From: Streptomyces sp. 130
GTDB taxonomy: Bacteria; Actinomycetota; Actinomycetes; Streptomycetales; Streptomycetaceae
DNA: 64,000 nucleotides
Direction of reading: 5' to 3'
Assembly: GCF_007096885.1 (NCBI RefSeq)
Contig: NZ_VJNO01000020.1
Location: forward strand, 1-64,000
Part shown: positions 28,556 to 37,370 of the stretch, in pieces
Numbering within the stretch: position 1 is the stretch's first letter
Layout: each line of letters begins with the position of its first letter
Position numbers and translations under genes: made by a program
Notes under the pieces: generated by a model
The model's input: the letters and a program-made list of their open reading frames with translations, nothing else
Told to the model about the DNA's origin: nothing
The model's database searches: none

Positions 28556-29455
28556 TTGAAACTCGGCATTAAGGGCATAAAGCGCGGTTCGGCGACCGTC
28601 ACGGTGGCTCTCACCACGGGCGCCCTGATCGCGGGCGGTGCCTTCTCCTCCACGGCACAGGCCGCCGCACCCAAGGCGCCCTCGATCGTCGCCAAGGGCG
28701 GCTTCGTGATGAACAACGGCACCGGAAAGACGCTGTTCACCAAGGCCGCGGACACCCGCCGCTCCACCGGCTCGACGACGAAGATCATGACCGCGCGCGT
28801 GGTGCTGGCCCAGAAGGGCCTGAACCTGGACTCCAAGGTCACGATCCAGAAGGCGTACAGCGACTACATCGTCTCCAAGGGCGCGTCCTCGGCGCGGCTG
28901 ATCGTGGGCGACAAGGTCACCGTGCGCCAGCTGCTCTACGGCCTCATGCTGCCGTCGGGCTGCGACGCCGCGTACGCGCTGGCGGACAAGTTCGGCTCCG
29001 GCAAGACGCGCGCGGCGCGGGTGAAGTCGTTCATCGGCAAGATGAACAGCACCGCCAAGACCCTCGGCCTGAAGAACACGCACTTCGACTCGTTCGACGG
29101 CATAGGGAACGGGTCCAACTACTCGACCCCGCGCGACCTGACGAAGCTCGCGAGCAGCGCCATGAAGTACTCCACGTTCCGCACGGTCGTGAAGACGAAG
29201 TCGACCAAGCAGAAGGTCACCACGAAGAGCGGCGGCTACCGCTACATGTCGTGGACCAACACGAACAAGCTGCTGGGCACGTACAGCGGCGCGATCGGTG
29301 TGAAGACGGGCTCCGGCCCGGCGTCCAAGTACTGCCTGGTCTTCGCCGCGACCCGCAAGGGCAAGACGGTGATCGGCACGGTCCTGACCTCCTCGTCCGA
29401 GGCGAACCGCATGTCGGACGCGAAGAAGTTGATGGACTACGGCTTCAAGAAGTAG
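28556..29455 (+). CDS. dacA: D-alanyl-D-alanine carboxypeptidase (S11)
   Basis: 299 residues with a Sec signal peptide (cleavage after AQA, about residue 36) and a serine-type penicillin-binding domain. Motifs: SxxK in GSTTKIMTARV, SxN replaced by SGC in LPSGCDAAYALAD, and KTG in VGVKTGSGPASKYCLV-like sequence. It trims the terminal D-Ala from peptidoglycan stem peptides outside the membrane. It starts with a rare TTG at 28556, preceded by GGAG at 8 bases. Unlike longer DacA proteins it lacks a C-terminal anchor and may be secreted. Confidence 0.9.
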   Translation: MKLGIKGIKRGSATVTVALTTGALIAGGAFSSTAQAAAPKAPSIVAKGGFVMNNGTGKTLFTKAADTRRSTGSTTKIMTARVVLAQKGLNLDSKVTIQKAYSDYIVSKGASSARLIVGDKVTVRQLLYGLMLPSGCDAAYALADKFGSGKTRAARVKSFIGKMNSTAKTLGLKNTHFDSFDGIGNGSNYSTPRDLTKLASSAMKYSTFRTVVKTKSTKQKVTTKSGGYRYMSWTNTNKLLGTYSGAIGVKTGSGPASKYCLVFAATRKGKTVIGTVLTSSSEANRMSDAKKLMDYGFKK

Positions 29456-29472
29456 CCCGCCAGGTACGCGCG

Positions 29473-29505
29473 GGGCCCCGCACACCGCCGTGCGGGGCCC
29501 TCGCC
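29473..29505 (+). terminator. hairpin terminator after dacA
   Basis: GGGCCCCGCAC pairs perfectly with GTGCGGGGCCC around a 6-base loop, followed by TCGCCTTTTC, giving a short U-tract. Confidence 0.85.
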
Positions 29506-29915
29506 TTTTCCTTCCCGGCGTCACGGCGCCGCGCACAGCTCCCGGTCCATGAGCGCGAGCATGGCCGCCTCCGTAGCCGGGCCGCCGCAGCCGGTGACGG
29601 ACCCTCATCGCACCAGCCGCAGGGGGGCGGGGCCATCCCGTGATCCCCCGGGTGCTGTCACGGACAACCCCCACGGGTCACGGGGGCTTCCCCCGCACCG
29701 CCGGCGGAAAACCGGTGGAAGTCCGCCGGCTCGCCCCGCTACCGTCCAGCCGGGCCCGCCCGTTCGCGGCGCGGCGCCCCCATCTGCCGTCCACCGGAAG
29801 GGCGTTCCGTTGTACATCGCGTGAGACCTCCCCACTGCTGATCTGCCGCGCGTCGCGCCTGTGCGCCGCGCTGCTTCCCGCTGCGGATTTCTCACACGGA
29901 AACCGGTGTACACCT
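29506..29915. other. intergenic stretch without a convincing gene
   Basis: About 410 bases. Open frames exist on both strands but lack ribosome sites and recognisable protein features. There are short G/C-rich inverted words around 29640-29690 (CCCCCGGG, CCCCCACGGG/GGGGGC) but no clear terminator. It presumably contains the promoter for the DUF1062 gene. Confidence 0.5.
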
Positions 29916-30464
29916 GTGCTCATCCATTGGGCCGTCATGCCCACACGCCTGCCCCTCGTCCTGCGCCGCTGCCACGCCTGCCCGTCCGGCGCCTTCCGCC
30001 CGCACGGCAAGTTCCGCGTCAACGCGAACCACAAGCTGCTCGACGCCTGGCTCCTCGCGCTCTGCACGGGGTGCGGGGACACCACCAAGGTCACGGTCCT
30101 GGAGCGGGCGCACGTCCGCTCCGTACGACCCGAGCTGCTGGACCGGATGCACGCCAACGACCCGGCCCTGGCGGGCGAACTCCTCCAGGACGGCGTCCTG
30201 CGGCGCCGCAACCGCATCGCCCTCGACTGGACGGGCGCCTGGCGCCTGGACACCGGGAGCGCGGACCACCTGGACCGCGAGGCGGCCGAGGTGTCCGTCC
30301 GCTTCGAGGCCCCGGTCCCCGTCCGTCCGCTGCGCCTGATCGCGGACGGCTTCGGCCTCTCCCGGGCCGGGACGGAACGCCTGCTGGCCGAGGGGAACCT
30401 CGTCTCGCCGGTCCGCCTGACCGGGCGGACGACGACGGACTTCGGCTTCCTGCTGAAGCGGTGA
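29916..30464 (+). CDS. DUF1062 domain protein
   Basis: 182 residues matching DUF1062: LPLVLRRCHACPSGAF, GKFRVNANHKLLDAWLL and ALCTGCGDTTKVTVLERAHV. The paired CxxC motifs suggest a zinc ribbon. Function unknown. GTG 29916 (VLIHWAVMPTRLP) fits the family's usual start; ATG 29937 is an alternative, and the frame is open further upstream without similarity. No clear ribosome site. Confidence 0.78.
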   Translation: MLIHWAVMPTRLPLVLRRCHACPSGAFRPHGKFRVNANHKLLDAWLLALCTGCGDTTKVTVLERAHVRSVRPELLDRMHANDPALAGELLQDGVLRRRNRIALDWTGAWRLDTGSADHLDREAAEVSVRFEAPVPVRPLRLIADGFGLSRAGTERLLAEGNLVSPVRLTGRTTTDFGFLLKR

Positions 30465-30480
30465 GGCGGGGCGCGTAACG

Positions 30481-30509
30481 GGGGCCGGCGCCCCGCGGGC
30501 GCCGGCCCC
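30481..30509. terminator. bidirectional hairpin terminator
   Basis: GGGGCCGGCGCC pairs perfectly with GGCGCCGGCCCC around CCGCG, between the convergent DUF1062 and marR genes. Confidence 0.8.
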
Positions 30510-30513
30510 GCCG

Positions 30514-30936
30514 TCAGTGCGCCGCCAGCCGTCCGACGAGCCCGATCGCGCGCGCCAGCAACGCGCGTTCCTCCTCGCTCAGTTCCGCGTCGATCGCGCG
30601 GGCCAGCCAGTCGGCCCGGCGTTCCCGCTCCTCCTCCAGGAGGGCCCGCCCGGCGTCCGACAGCTCGACCAGGCTCTTGCGCCCGTCGGTGGGGTGGGCG
30701 CGGCGCGTGATCAGCCCCTGGTCCATCAGCAGCCCGACCGCGCGCGCCATGGACTGCGGCCGCACCCGCTGGGCGACGGCGAGCTCGCTGGTCGTCATGG
30801 CGCCGTTGCGGTCCAGCTCGCCGAGCACGGCCACCTGGCCGAGCGGCATCTGGTCCTCACGCTTCACGCGACGGGTGAGCTTGCCCATCGCTGTGCGCAG
30901 CTCGGCGGCGATGGAGGCGGATTCCGGGAGGGGCAT
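30514..30936 (-). CDS. MarR-family transcriptional regulator
   Basis: 140 residues with a MarR winged helix: LGQVAVLGELDRNGAMTTSE, LAVAQRVRPQSMARAVGLLM, RRAHPTDGRKSLVELSDAGR. MarR dimers bind palindromes and release on binding phenolic or oxidised ligands. It is divergent from an enolase gene, and the intervening 156 bases hold a perfect 37-bp dyad, so it very probably represses itself and the enolase. ATG 30936 is used; the frame is open upstream through the dyad, which would be unlikely as coding sequence. Confidence 0.9.
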   Translation of the reverse strand: MPLPESASIAAELRTAMGKLTRRVKREDQMPLGQVAVLGELDRNGAMTTSELAVAQRVRPQSMARAVGLLMDQGLITRRAHPTDGRKSLVELSDAGRALLEEERERRADWLARAIDAELSEEERALLARAIGLVGRLAAH

Positions 30937-30979
30937 ACCGCACTTTAACGCGGGGGCGGAATCAGGAGACCGAACCACG

Positions 30980-31016
30980 CAGCAATGCTGTTCAGCCATA
31001 CTGAACAGCATTGCTG
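30980..31016. promoter_or_regulatory. perfect 37-bp dyad, probable MarR operator
   Basis: Arms CAGCAATGCTGTTCAG (30980-30995) and CTGAACAGCATTGCTG (31001-31016) are exact reverse complements around CCATA. Each arm itself contains a small palindrome, CAGCA-A-TGCTG, so two dimers may bind. TAGAGT (31017-31022), a -10-like box for the enolase gene, abuts the dyad, so bound regulator would block RNA polymerase. Confidence 0.8.
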
Positions 31017-31092
31017 TAGAGTTTTCCCCGCCGGGTCCCGCGCCACCGTCGTCGCAGCCGGACCGCGGCACGCGACAACGGGAAGGACTCCC

Positions 31093-32373
31093 ATGACCGC
31101 CATCACTTCCGTCACCGGCCGCCGCATCCTGGACAGCCGGGGCAATCCCACCGTCGAGGTGGACGTGGTCCTGTCGGACGGCTCGCTCGGCCGGGCAGCG
31201 GTCCCCTCCGGGGCGTCGACCGGTGCCCGCGAGGCCGTGGAACTGCGCGACGGCGACCCGGCCCGCTGGCACGGCAAGGGCGTCGACCGGGCCGTGAGCC
31301 ACGTCAACACCGAGCTCACCGAGGCCGTGATCGGCCGGGACGCGGAGGACCAGGCGGGCCTCGACGCCGCGCTCGTGGCGGCGGACGGCACCGCCACGAA
31401 GTCCCGGCTCGGCGCCAACGCGATCCTGGGCGTCTCGCTGGCCGCCGCGAAGGCCGCGGCGGCGGCGCACCGCCTGCCGCTGTACCGGTACCTCGGCGGA
31501 TCGGACGCCCGACTGCTGCCCGTACCGATGATGAACATCGTCAACGGGGGCGCCCACGCCGACAATCCGCTGGACTTCCAGGAGTTCATGATCGCCCCGA
31601 TCGGTGCGGAGACCTTCGCCGAGGCCGTCCGCATGGGCTCGGAGGTCTTCCACACCCTGCGCCGCGACCTGCTCGCCGCCGGCCACTCCACGGGCGTCGG
31701 CGACGAGGGCGGCTTCGCGCCCGCCCTCCGTACGGCGGAGGAGGCGCTGGACTTCGTCGTGGCGGCCGTCGAGCGCACGGGTTACCGGCCGGGTACGGAC
31801 ATCGGGCTGGTCATGGACCCGGCGACGTCGGAGTTCTTCCGCGACGGGGTGTACGACTACGCGGGCGAGGGCGTACGCCGTACCCCGGCCGAGCACGCGG
31901 ACCACCTGGTGAAGCTGATCGACGCCTACCCCGTCGTGTCGGTCGAGGACGCGATGGCCGAGGACGACCTGGACGGCTGGCGCGAGCTGACCGCCCGCGT
32001 CGGCGACCGCTGCCAGCTCACCGGCGACGACGTGTTCTGCACCAACGACACCCTGCTCCGCGAGGGCATCGCCTCCGGTGTCGCCAACTCGATCCTGGTG
32101 AAGGTCAACCAGATCGGCACCCTGACGGAGGCGATGACCACGGTGTCCACCGCGCACCGCGCCGGCTACACGGTCGTCATGTCGCACCGCTCGGGCGAGA
32201 CGGAGGACACCACGATCGCGGACCTGGCGGTCGCCACGGGCTGCGGCCAGATCAAGACGGGCTCCCTGTCCCGCTCCGACCGCACCGCGAAGTACAACCA
32301 GCTGATCCGCATCGAGGAGGAGCTGGGCGCGAGCGCCCGGTACGCGGGAGCGGAGGTGCTGCGCCGCCGGTAG
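31093..32373 (+). CDS. eno: enolase (probable second copy)
   Basis: 426 residues, the normal enolase length, with all key blocks: [79 protein letters not shown] and [10 protein letters not shown]. It interconverts 2-phosphoglycerate and phosphoenolpyruvate with Mg2+. Housekeeping eno in Streptomyces normally sits in a different, cell-division-linked neighbourhood, so this MarR-controlled gene is probably a second, conditionally expressed enolase. GGAAGGA precedes ATG 31093. Confidence 0.92.
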   Translation: MTAITSVTGRRILDSRGNPTVEVDVVLSDGSLGRAAVPSGASTGAREAVELRDGDPARWHGKGVDRAVSHVNTELTEAVIGRDAEDQAGLDAALVAADGTATKSRLGANAILGVSLAAAKAAAAAHRLPLYRYLGGSDARLLPVPMMNIVNGGAHADNPLDFQEFMIAPIGAETFAEAVRMGSEVFHTLRRDLLAAGHSTGVGDEGGFAPALRTAEEALDFVVAAVERTGYRPGTDIGLVMDPATSEFFRDGVYDYAGEGVRRTPAEHADHLVKLIDAYPVVSVEDAMAEDDLDGWRELTARVGDRCQLTGDDVFCTNDTLLREGIASGVANSILVKVNQIGTLTEAMTTVSTAHRAGYTVVMSHRSGETEDTTIADLAVATGCGQIKTGSLSRSDRTAKYNQLIRIEEELGASARYAGAEVLRRR

Positions 32374-32488
32374 GGCGTGCCGGGGCCCTGGCGACCCTCG
32401 CAGCGGGCGCGTAACATCCGGTCGGTCCCGGCCCCATGAGCCCCATGGGGCACGGGAGTTACGCTCACACGACCCAAGGGGGACCAGG

Positions 32489-32587
32489 GTGTCAGCGCTT
32501 CCCACGATCATCGTCGTCGTCTTTCTGGCCCTGCTGGTGATCTGGATCATCTCGGCGTTCACGGGCGGTCGCGGGAACGGCCGCTGA
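32489..32587 (+). CDS. 32-residue membrane peptide
   Basis: A short frame from GTG 32489 to TGA 32587: VSALPTII, then a continuous hydrophobic helix (VVVFLALLVIWIISAF), then TGGRGNGR. A purine-rich AAGGGGGA lies at reasonable distance. The single-helix-plus-basic-tail form is typical of small bacterial membrane proteins that act as regulators or stabilisers of larger complexes. No homologue recognised. Confidence 0.55.
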   Translation: MSALPTIIVVVFLALLVIWIISAFTGGRGNGR

Positions 32588-32922
32588 CGACGGCGGCCAC
32601 CGGGCCCGGGAGCCGGCGGCCGACCACGGTGATCGTGCCGTTGACGGCGGACCACGCGGAGCGGGCGCTCGCGGCCCACGCGGCGGGGATCGCCGGCACC
32701 ACGGAGCGCGGCGCCACGGCGCACCTCCGGAGCGCGGCGCCACACCTCCGGAGCGCGGCGCCACGGCGCACTTCCGGAGCGCGACGCCACGCCGCCCCCG
32801 GCACCACGCCGCACCTCCAAAGCGCCGCCCCACGCCGCCCGGCACCGCAGCGCCCCTCCAAAGCGCCGCGGCACGGCGGGTGCCTGGGCCGTAAGCCCCC
32901 GCTTCCGGGGCACACGCCTCCC
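32588..32922. repeat. gap with imperfect tandem repeats
   Basis: A 335-base stretch without a convincing gene. From about 32703 to 32880 it consists of about six imperfect direct repeats of 22-42 bases built on CGGAGCGCGGCGCCACGGCG followed by cacctc or a variant. The DUF4097 frame stays open across it, but the translated product (LRSAAPHLRSAAPRR-like) looks non-natural and lies before the true signal peptide. Confidence 0.65.
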
Positions 32923-33717
32923 ATGACCTCATCGCGGAGCGAAGCGAAGGGCCGGGCGGCCGTCCTGGCCGGGTGCGCGCTGCTGGTGCTGTCCGCCTGC
33001 GGCCACGACGGCCCCGACGCGCGGGGAGCGGAATTCCGGACGGCCTCCCTCGCCCGGGACACCCGGCTCGTCATCACCACCGCGGGCGGCGTGCGGGTCG
33101 TCGGGACGGACGGCGACCACGTCACGGTGGACGACTCGGTCCTCGCGCACGGGGACGACGGGGACGGGGATACGTACACCCTCGACCTGCCGTGCGACGA
33201 GGGCGGCGGGGCCGATGGGACCGACGGGACCGACGACCGGGCCCGGAAGAACTGCGGCGGCATGCCCCTCGTACGCGTCCCCGCGGGCGTCACGCTCACC
33301 GTCCGGGCGCGCAACGCCGGGATCGACGTCAGCGAGATGCGGGGCGGGCTGAGCCTGAGCACCGTGAACGGCGACGTCACCGTGCAGGACTCCGGCGCGA
33401 AGGGCACCCGTCAGCACCTGGTGACCCGGAACGGCTCAGTCCGCGCGACCGGCCTCCGGGGCGCCGGCATCGACGCCGAGACGGTCAACGGCGACGTGGA
33501 CGTACGGTGCGCCACCGCCCCGGACACGCTCAGCGGCATCACCCGCAACGGCTCCGCGCGCGTCACCCTCCCGGCCGACGCGCCCGCGTACGCGACGGAC
33601 GCGCGCACCGTCAACGGCCGCTCGACCTCAGACATCCCGGCGGCCGAGTCCCCGGACCACGCGCGCCGCCTGACCCTGCGCACCGTGAACGGCGACACGG
33701 AGGCGCGTCGGGGGTAG
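32923..33717 (+). CDS. DUF4097-family lipoprotein
   Basis: 264 residues with a lipoprotein signal (AVLAGCALLVLSACG; lipidated Cys about residue 26) and a right-handed beta-helix-like DUF4097 adhesin domain with the recurring words LSTVNGDVTV, AETVNGDVDV, RNGSARVTL and LRTVNGDTEA. Exported and membrane-anchored; function unknown, possibly envelope stress-related by family association. ATG 32923 sits right at the signal peptide. Confidence 0.82.
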   Translation: MTSSRSEAKGRAAVLAGCALLVLSACGHDGPDARGAEFRTASLARDTRLVITTAGGVRVVGTDGDHVTVDDSVLAHGDDGDGDTYTLDLPCDEGGGADGTDGTDDRARKNCGGMPLVRVPAGVTLTVRARNAGIDVSEMRGGLSLSTVNGDVTVQDSGAKGTRQHLVTRNGSVRATGLRGAGIDAETVNGDVDVRCATAPDTLSGITRNGSARVTLPADAPAYATDARTVNGRSTSDIPAAESPDHARRLTLRTVNGDTEARRG

Positions 33718-33822
33718 GGGCCCCGCTTCCGGCCAGGACAGCACGGCCTATCACCCTTATATTCGAAAAATGCGTTTTATGGGCATCGCGCCTTTCCTCC
33801 CCGCCCGGACGGAGGCCCCGGG

Positions 33823-35538
33823 GTGAGGGACCCAGGAAGGCTTGAGGCGCTGCGGCTGGCCGGGCTGACCGCGGCGGCCGATCCCGGCATGGACCGGTTC
33901 GCGCGGCTGGTCTCGCGCCTGCTGCGCGTCCCGGTGTCGCTGGTCTCGCTGCTGGAGCCCGACCGGCAGGTCTTCCCCGGCATGGTGGGGATGGCCGGCC
34001 ACTGGGCGGCCCGGCGCGAGACCCCGCTCAACCACTCCTTCTGCCAGCACGTCGTCGCGGACGGCGGCCCGCTGGTCCTCAGCGACACCCGGACACACCC
34101 CCGCACCTGCGCCAGCCTGGCCATCCCCGATCTCAAGGTGGTCGCGTACGCCGGGATGCCGCTCACCGACGCCGACGGACGGGTGCTCGGGTCGCTCTGC
34201 GCCATCGACCACCATCCCCGGGAGTGGACGGCGGACGAGCTGCGCGACCTGGAGGACCTCACCGCCGCCTGCTCGATGGAGCTGCGGCTGAGGATCGCGT
34301 CGGAGCTGATCCAGCGGGACCGCGACCATGCCGGTCTGCTCCTGCGCGCCTCGGTCGAACTCGCCCACGCCCATGATCCGACCGACCTGACCCGCCGCCT
34401 CCGCCAGCTGTTCCAGGGGCCCTCCCAGCCGGATTTCGTGGGCCTGCTGCTGGCGGACGGCCAGGGGCTGTGGCGGGTCGTCGACCCGGACGACGTACAC
34501 CCGGCGGAGAGCGCCACCGACCGTCTGGACCGGGACGCGGCCTTCCCCAGCGCGCAGGCCATGCGCGAACAGCGCGCCCTCTTCGTCCCGGACCGCGCGG
34601 CGCTGGTGGCCGGCTTCGGGCCCGAGGCCGTCGCCGTGTACGACTCGCTGGGCCTCCAGTCCGTCCTGTCCGTCCCGCTGCCGGACGGCCACGGCGTGCT
34701 CACGTGGTGCTGGTCCCGCCCGCACGTCATGGCACCGACCGAGGAGGCGGTGCTCACCACGGTGGTGGGGTACGTCAGTCAGGCCGTGGAGCGCACCCGC
34801 TTCGTCGCCAACCGGCTCAGCACGGCCGAGCAGCTCCAGGCCGCGATGCTGACGGAGCTGCCGGACGTGCCCGGCCTGGACATGGCCGCCCTGTACCTGC
34901 CCGCCGCCGACCAGGACATGGTGGGCGGCGACTGGTACGACGCCTATCCGCTGCCCACGGCCCTCATGCTCTCGATCGGCGACGTGATCGGCCACGATGT
35001 CCGGGCCACCACCGTGATGGGCCAGATCCGCAGCATGCTCCGCCAGGCCAGCCTGGACGACCCGGCCCGCTCACCCGCCGCCGCCCTGCACGCCATCGAC
35101 CAGGCCATCGACGTCCTGCCCCTGGGCGTCGGGGCGACGGCGGTGCACGCCCGCCTCGACCGGGCCGCCAACCGCTGGCGCCTGACCTGGTCCAACGCCG
35201 GACACCCCGCACCGCTGCTCTACGTCCCGGGATCAGGCGTCACGCCCCTGCCCGACCACGACCTCCTCCTGCTCGGCCTGCCGGACGCCCCGCCCCGCCG
35301 GGACCACACCCGCGACCTGCCCCCGGGCAGCGTGCTCCTCCTCTACACGGACGGCCTGGTCGAGCGCCGCGACGAGGACATCGACGCGTGCACCGCCCAC
35401 ACGGCGGCCACCCTCGCCCGCCACGCCGACAAGCCCCTCCCCCTTCTCCTCCAGGCCCTCTCCACGGGCCTCGCGGAGATCCCGCACAGGGACGACGTGG
35501 CGGTACTCGCGTTGCGGGTCGACGGGTGCGGCGGATGA
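33823..35538 (+). CDS. GAF-SpoIIE (PP2C) phosphatase
   Basis: 571 residues: an N-terminal GAF domain (about 20-160; VSLVSLLEPDRQVFPGM, HSFCQHVVADGGPLVLSDTR), a second GAF-like domain (about 170-330), and a SpoIIE phosphatase (about 345-570; MVGGDWYDAYPLP, SIGDVIGHDVRATTVMGQIR, YTDGLVERRDEDID, HRDDVAVLALRV). Such proteins dephosphorylate anti-anti-sigma factors in response to small ligands or redox. No partner gene is adjacent. Unlike the 11185 paralogue it lacks the HATPase domain. Start GTG 33823. Confidence 0.9.
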   Translation: MRDPGRLEALRLAGLTAAADPGMDRFARLVSRLLRVPVSLVSLLEPDRQVFPGMVGMAGHWAARRETPLNHSFCQHVVADGGPLVLSDTRTHPRTCASLAIPDLKVVAYAGMPLTDADGRVLGSLCAIDHHPREWTADELRDLEDLTAACSMELRLRIASELIQRDRDHAGLLLRASVELAHAHDPTDLTRRLRQLFQGPSQPDFVGLLLADGQGLWRVVDPDDVHPAESATDRLDRDAAFPSAQAMREQRALFVPDRAALVAGFGPEAVAVYDSLGLQSVLSVPLPDGHGVLTWCWSRPHVMAPTEEAVLTTVVGYVSQAVERTRFVANRLSTAEQLQAAMLTELPDVPGLDMAALYLPAADQDMVGGDWYDAYPLPTALMLSIGDVIGHDVRATTVMGQIRSMLRQASLDDPARSPAAALHAIDQAIDVLPLGVGATAVHARLDRAANRWRLTWSNAGHPAPLLYVPGSGVTPLPDHDLLLLGLPDAPPRRDHTRDLPPGSVLLLYTDGLVERRDEDIDACTAHTAATLARHADKPLPLLLQALSTGLAEIPHRDDVAVLALRVDGCGG

Positions 35539-35546
35539 CGGTTCCG

Positions 35547-36083
35547 TCAGGAGCTGCCGGTGCCGGCCGCCTCCAGGGCCTCGGCCACCGCCTGCTCCAG
35601 TGAGCCCCCGGTGACCCAGCGGTTCTTCCCGCCGGCCAGGGACGCGGCGGCCCGGCCGACCCATTCCGGGTCGCCGAGGAGACGCGGCCTCCCCTCATCG
35701 GTGAGCCGCCGCAGCAGGGCCTCCAGCCGGAGAGCGTCCACCGCCCGGTAGGGACGCGGGTGCTGGTCGAAGCGCAGCTGGTGGTCCTCGTACGGGTCGC
35801 GCAGGGTCATGTGGAGCCACCCGCCGTCGCGGTCGGCGACCATGCCCTTCAGCGTGTACATGCCTCGGCTGCTCGTACTCCGGGCGTGCCTGCCCCAGGT
35901 GATCCTGATACCGGACATGACCCTGGACCAGGGCACCAACTCCCCGACGCCACGGGGCACATGCTGGCGGAACCCCTCCGGACACAGCTCCACCCAATGA
36001 GCGCCGGGCCGAGCGGCGTCCCCGATCCCCCAACGCCCGTCGGCCAGTTCCAGCGGTCCCAGCGATACGTGGTTCACCGTCAT
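35547..36083 (-). CDS. hypothetical protein
   Basis: 178 residues, no recognised family. The N-terminal half is beta-rich (VSLGPLELADGRWGIGDAAR, SGIRITWGRHARSTSSRGMY) and the second half helical (DALRLEALLRRLTDEGRPRL, LEQAVAEALEAAGTGSS). No signal peptide or membrane segment. No clear ribosome site before ATG 36083. It lies 42 bases downstream of the NUDIX gene in the same direction, and ends 8 bases from the convergent phosphatase gene. Confidence 0.65.
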   Translation of the reverse strand: MTVNHVSLGPLELADGRWGIGDAARPGAHWVELCPEGFRQHVPRGVGELVPWSRVMSGIRITWGRHARSTSSRGMYTLKGMVADRDGGWLHMTLRDPYEDHQLRFDQHPRPYRAVDALRLEALLRRLTDEGRPRLLGDPEWVGRAAASLAGGKNRWVTGGSLEQAVAEALEAAGTGSS

Positions 36084-36125
36084 GCGGCCATTGCACCACG
36101 CGTCCGACGCTCCGGTACGCGACAG

Positions 36126-36599
36126 TCAGCCCAGATACGGGCGCTCGCGGCCTTCCAGGTAGTGGCCGAGACGCAGCCGCTGGGTGTGGTGCATCGGCAG
36201 CGCGTCCAGATCTCCGGGCGCGACGAAGCGCAGCTCGGTCGACTCGTCCGACAGCGCCGGCCGGCCACCGGTGACCCGGGCCGTGAAGCACACGTTGAAC
36301 TGCCGGCGCACCTCGCCGTCGCTGTACGCGATGACGTGCCTCGGGTCGGTGTACGTACCGACGAGCCCGGTGATCTCCACATCGAGCCCGGTCTCCTCCT
36401 TCACCTCGCGCACCGCCGTACCGGGCAGCGAGTCCCCCATGTCCATCCCGCCCCCGGGCAGCGCCCACAGACCGTTGTCGCGACGGCGCTGAAGCAGGAT
36501 GCGGCCGGCATCGTCGGTGACGACCGCCGAGGCGGCCACGACGAGGCTGTTGGGCTCCGGGGCGTCCGGGTCGTCGTAGTACTCCGTACGGCCTGCCAT
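36126..36599 (-). CDS. NUDIX hydrolase
   Basis: 157 residues with a NUDIX box GGGMDMGDSLPGTAVREVKE then ETGLDV; the first Glu of the usual GX5E is Asp here, while the catalytic REVKEE part is intact. It hydrolyses a nucleoside diphosphate-linked substrate with Mg2+. It begins 4 bases after the XRE-DUF5919 stop, so the two form an operon. A 46-base stretch of its 5' end (36524-36569) is duplicated at 41170-41215 inside a broken gene. Confidence 0.9.
   Translation of the reverse strand: MAGRTEYYDDPDAPEPNSLVVAASAVVTDDAGRILLQRRRDNGLWALPGGGMDMGDSLPGTAVREVKEETGLDVEITGLVGTYTDPRHVIAYSDGEVRRQFNVCFTARVTGGRPALSDESTELRFVAPGDLDALPMHHTQRLRLGHYLEGRERPYLG
36524..36569. repeat. 46-bp direct repeat, copy in NUDIX gene
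   Basis: Matches 41170-41215 at 45 of 46 positions in the same orientation, 4.6 kb apart, bracketing the peptide/PP-loop/HisRS/PPOX block. Confidence 0.85.
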
Positions 36600-36603
36600 G
36601 CGC

Positions 36604-37347
36604 TCAGCCTTCCTGGACGGGGGTGGCGGTGGACCAGACGGCGTCGAAGGACACCGCGTACGTCGTGAACATCCCCCCGGCGCTCTGACGGCGTAGATGC
36701 CACAGGGGCGCGGCGTAGGCGCTCACACCCCAGACGTGTGCGTTGACCAGGAGCTGGTCATCCACCCGGTACAGCGAGTTGTAAAGGGTCGTCGCGTGCG
36801 CACGCACATCGATGCCGGGGACGCCGACGAGGGGGCGAAAGTGCATCAGGGCAAGACGGCAGCGCGACTCGATGCCGTGTCCGTACCGTTCTTCCCGGCC
36901 ACGCTGCCTGACGTGGTCGCTGTCCGCGTCACCCAGCGCGATTCGTACGGTACAGCCGGCGGCTGCGCGCTCGCTGAGAAGATCGTTCAGCCTTGGGTAC
37001 GCCTCGTGCAGGTGTACGGCGGCGTAGACAAGGATGTCGATGTGCTCGCGGGCCCGGGCGAACAGTTCGACGAAGGCAGAGGCAGGCAAGTCCGCGCGCT
37101 GATCGTAGACGGCAATGACTTCAGGACTGGCGGCGCGGGCTGGGCGCACCTGTCGTAACGCCGGCCAGAGCGCGTGCACGTCCTCCCCCAACTTCTCAGC
37201 CGCCTTCAGGGCGGTCCTGCGGCGCGGGACTCGGCCGAGGTTGACCCACCGTTCGACGGACTTCGGGTCGACACCGACCTTCTCGGCGAGGCTGCCGTGG
37301 GTGAAGCCGGCCGCAGCCATCGCTTCGCGTAATCGCTCGTTCCGCAT
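36604..37347 (-). CDS. XRE regulator with DUF5919 (PLD-like) domain
   Basis: 247 residues: an XRE-type helix-turn-helix (MRNERLREAMAAAGFTHGSL, AEKVGVDPKSVERWVNLGRV), then a DUF5919/phospholipase-D-like C-terminal domain (about 75-247; AREHIDILVYAAVHLHEAYP, LLVNAHVWGVSAYAAPLWHL). The PLD-like part probably binds a nucleotide-type ligand rather than cutting, as the HxK motif is absent. GGGGGAG precedes ATG 37347. It forms an operon with the NUDIX gene and is divergent from the peptide/PP-loop/HisRS cassette, whose expression it may control. Confidence 0.82.
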   Translation of the reverse strand: MRNERLREAMAAAGFTHGSLAEKVGVDPKSVERWVNLGRVPRRRTALKAAEKLGEDVHALWPALRQVRPARAASPEVIAVYDQRADLPASAFVELFARAREHIDILVYAAVHLHEAYPRLNDLLSERAAAGCTVRIALGDADSDHVRQRGREERYGHGIESRCRLALMHFRPLVGVPGIDVRAHATTLYNSLYRVDDQLLVNAHVWGVSAYAAPLWHLRRQSAGGMFTTYAVSFDAVWSTATPVQEG

Positions 37348-37370
37348 GGACAGTCTCCCCCTGGGTGCCG

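Noticed and set aside
32703-32880. CRISPR-like array
   Set aside because: Units are degenerate, contiguous and of unequal length, without unique spacers or cas genes.
32629-32922. N-terminal extension of the DUF4097 lipoprotein through the repeats
   Set aside because: Would place the lipoprotein signal about 120 residues inside the protein; the repeat-coded sequence looks artificial.
36604-37347. Active phospholipase D
   Set aside because: The PLD-like domain lacks an HxKxxxxD motif.
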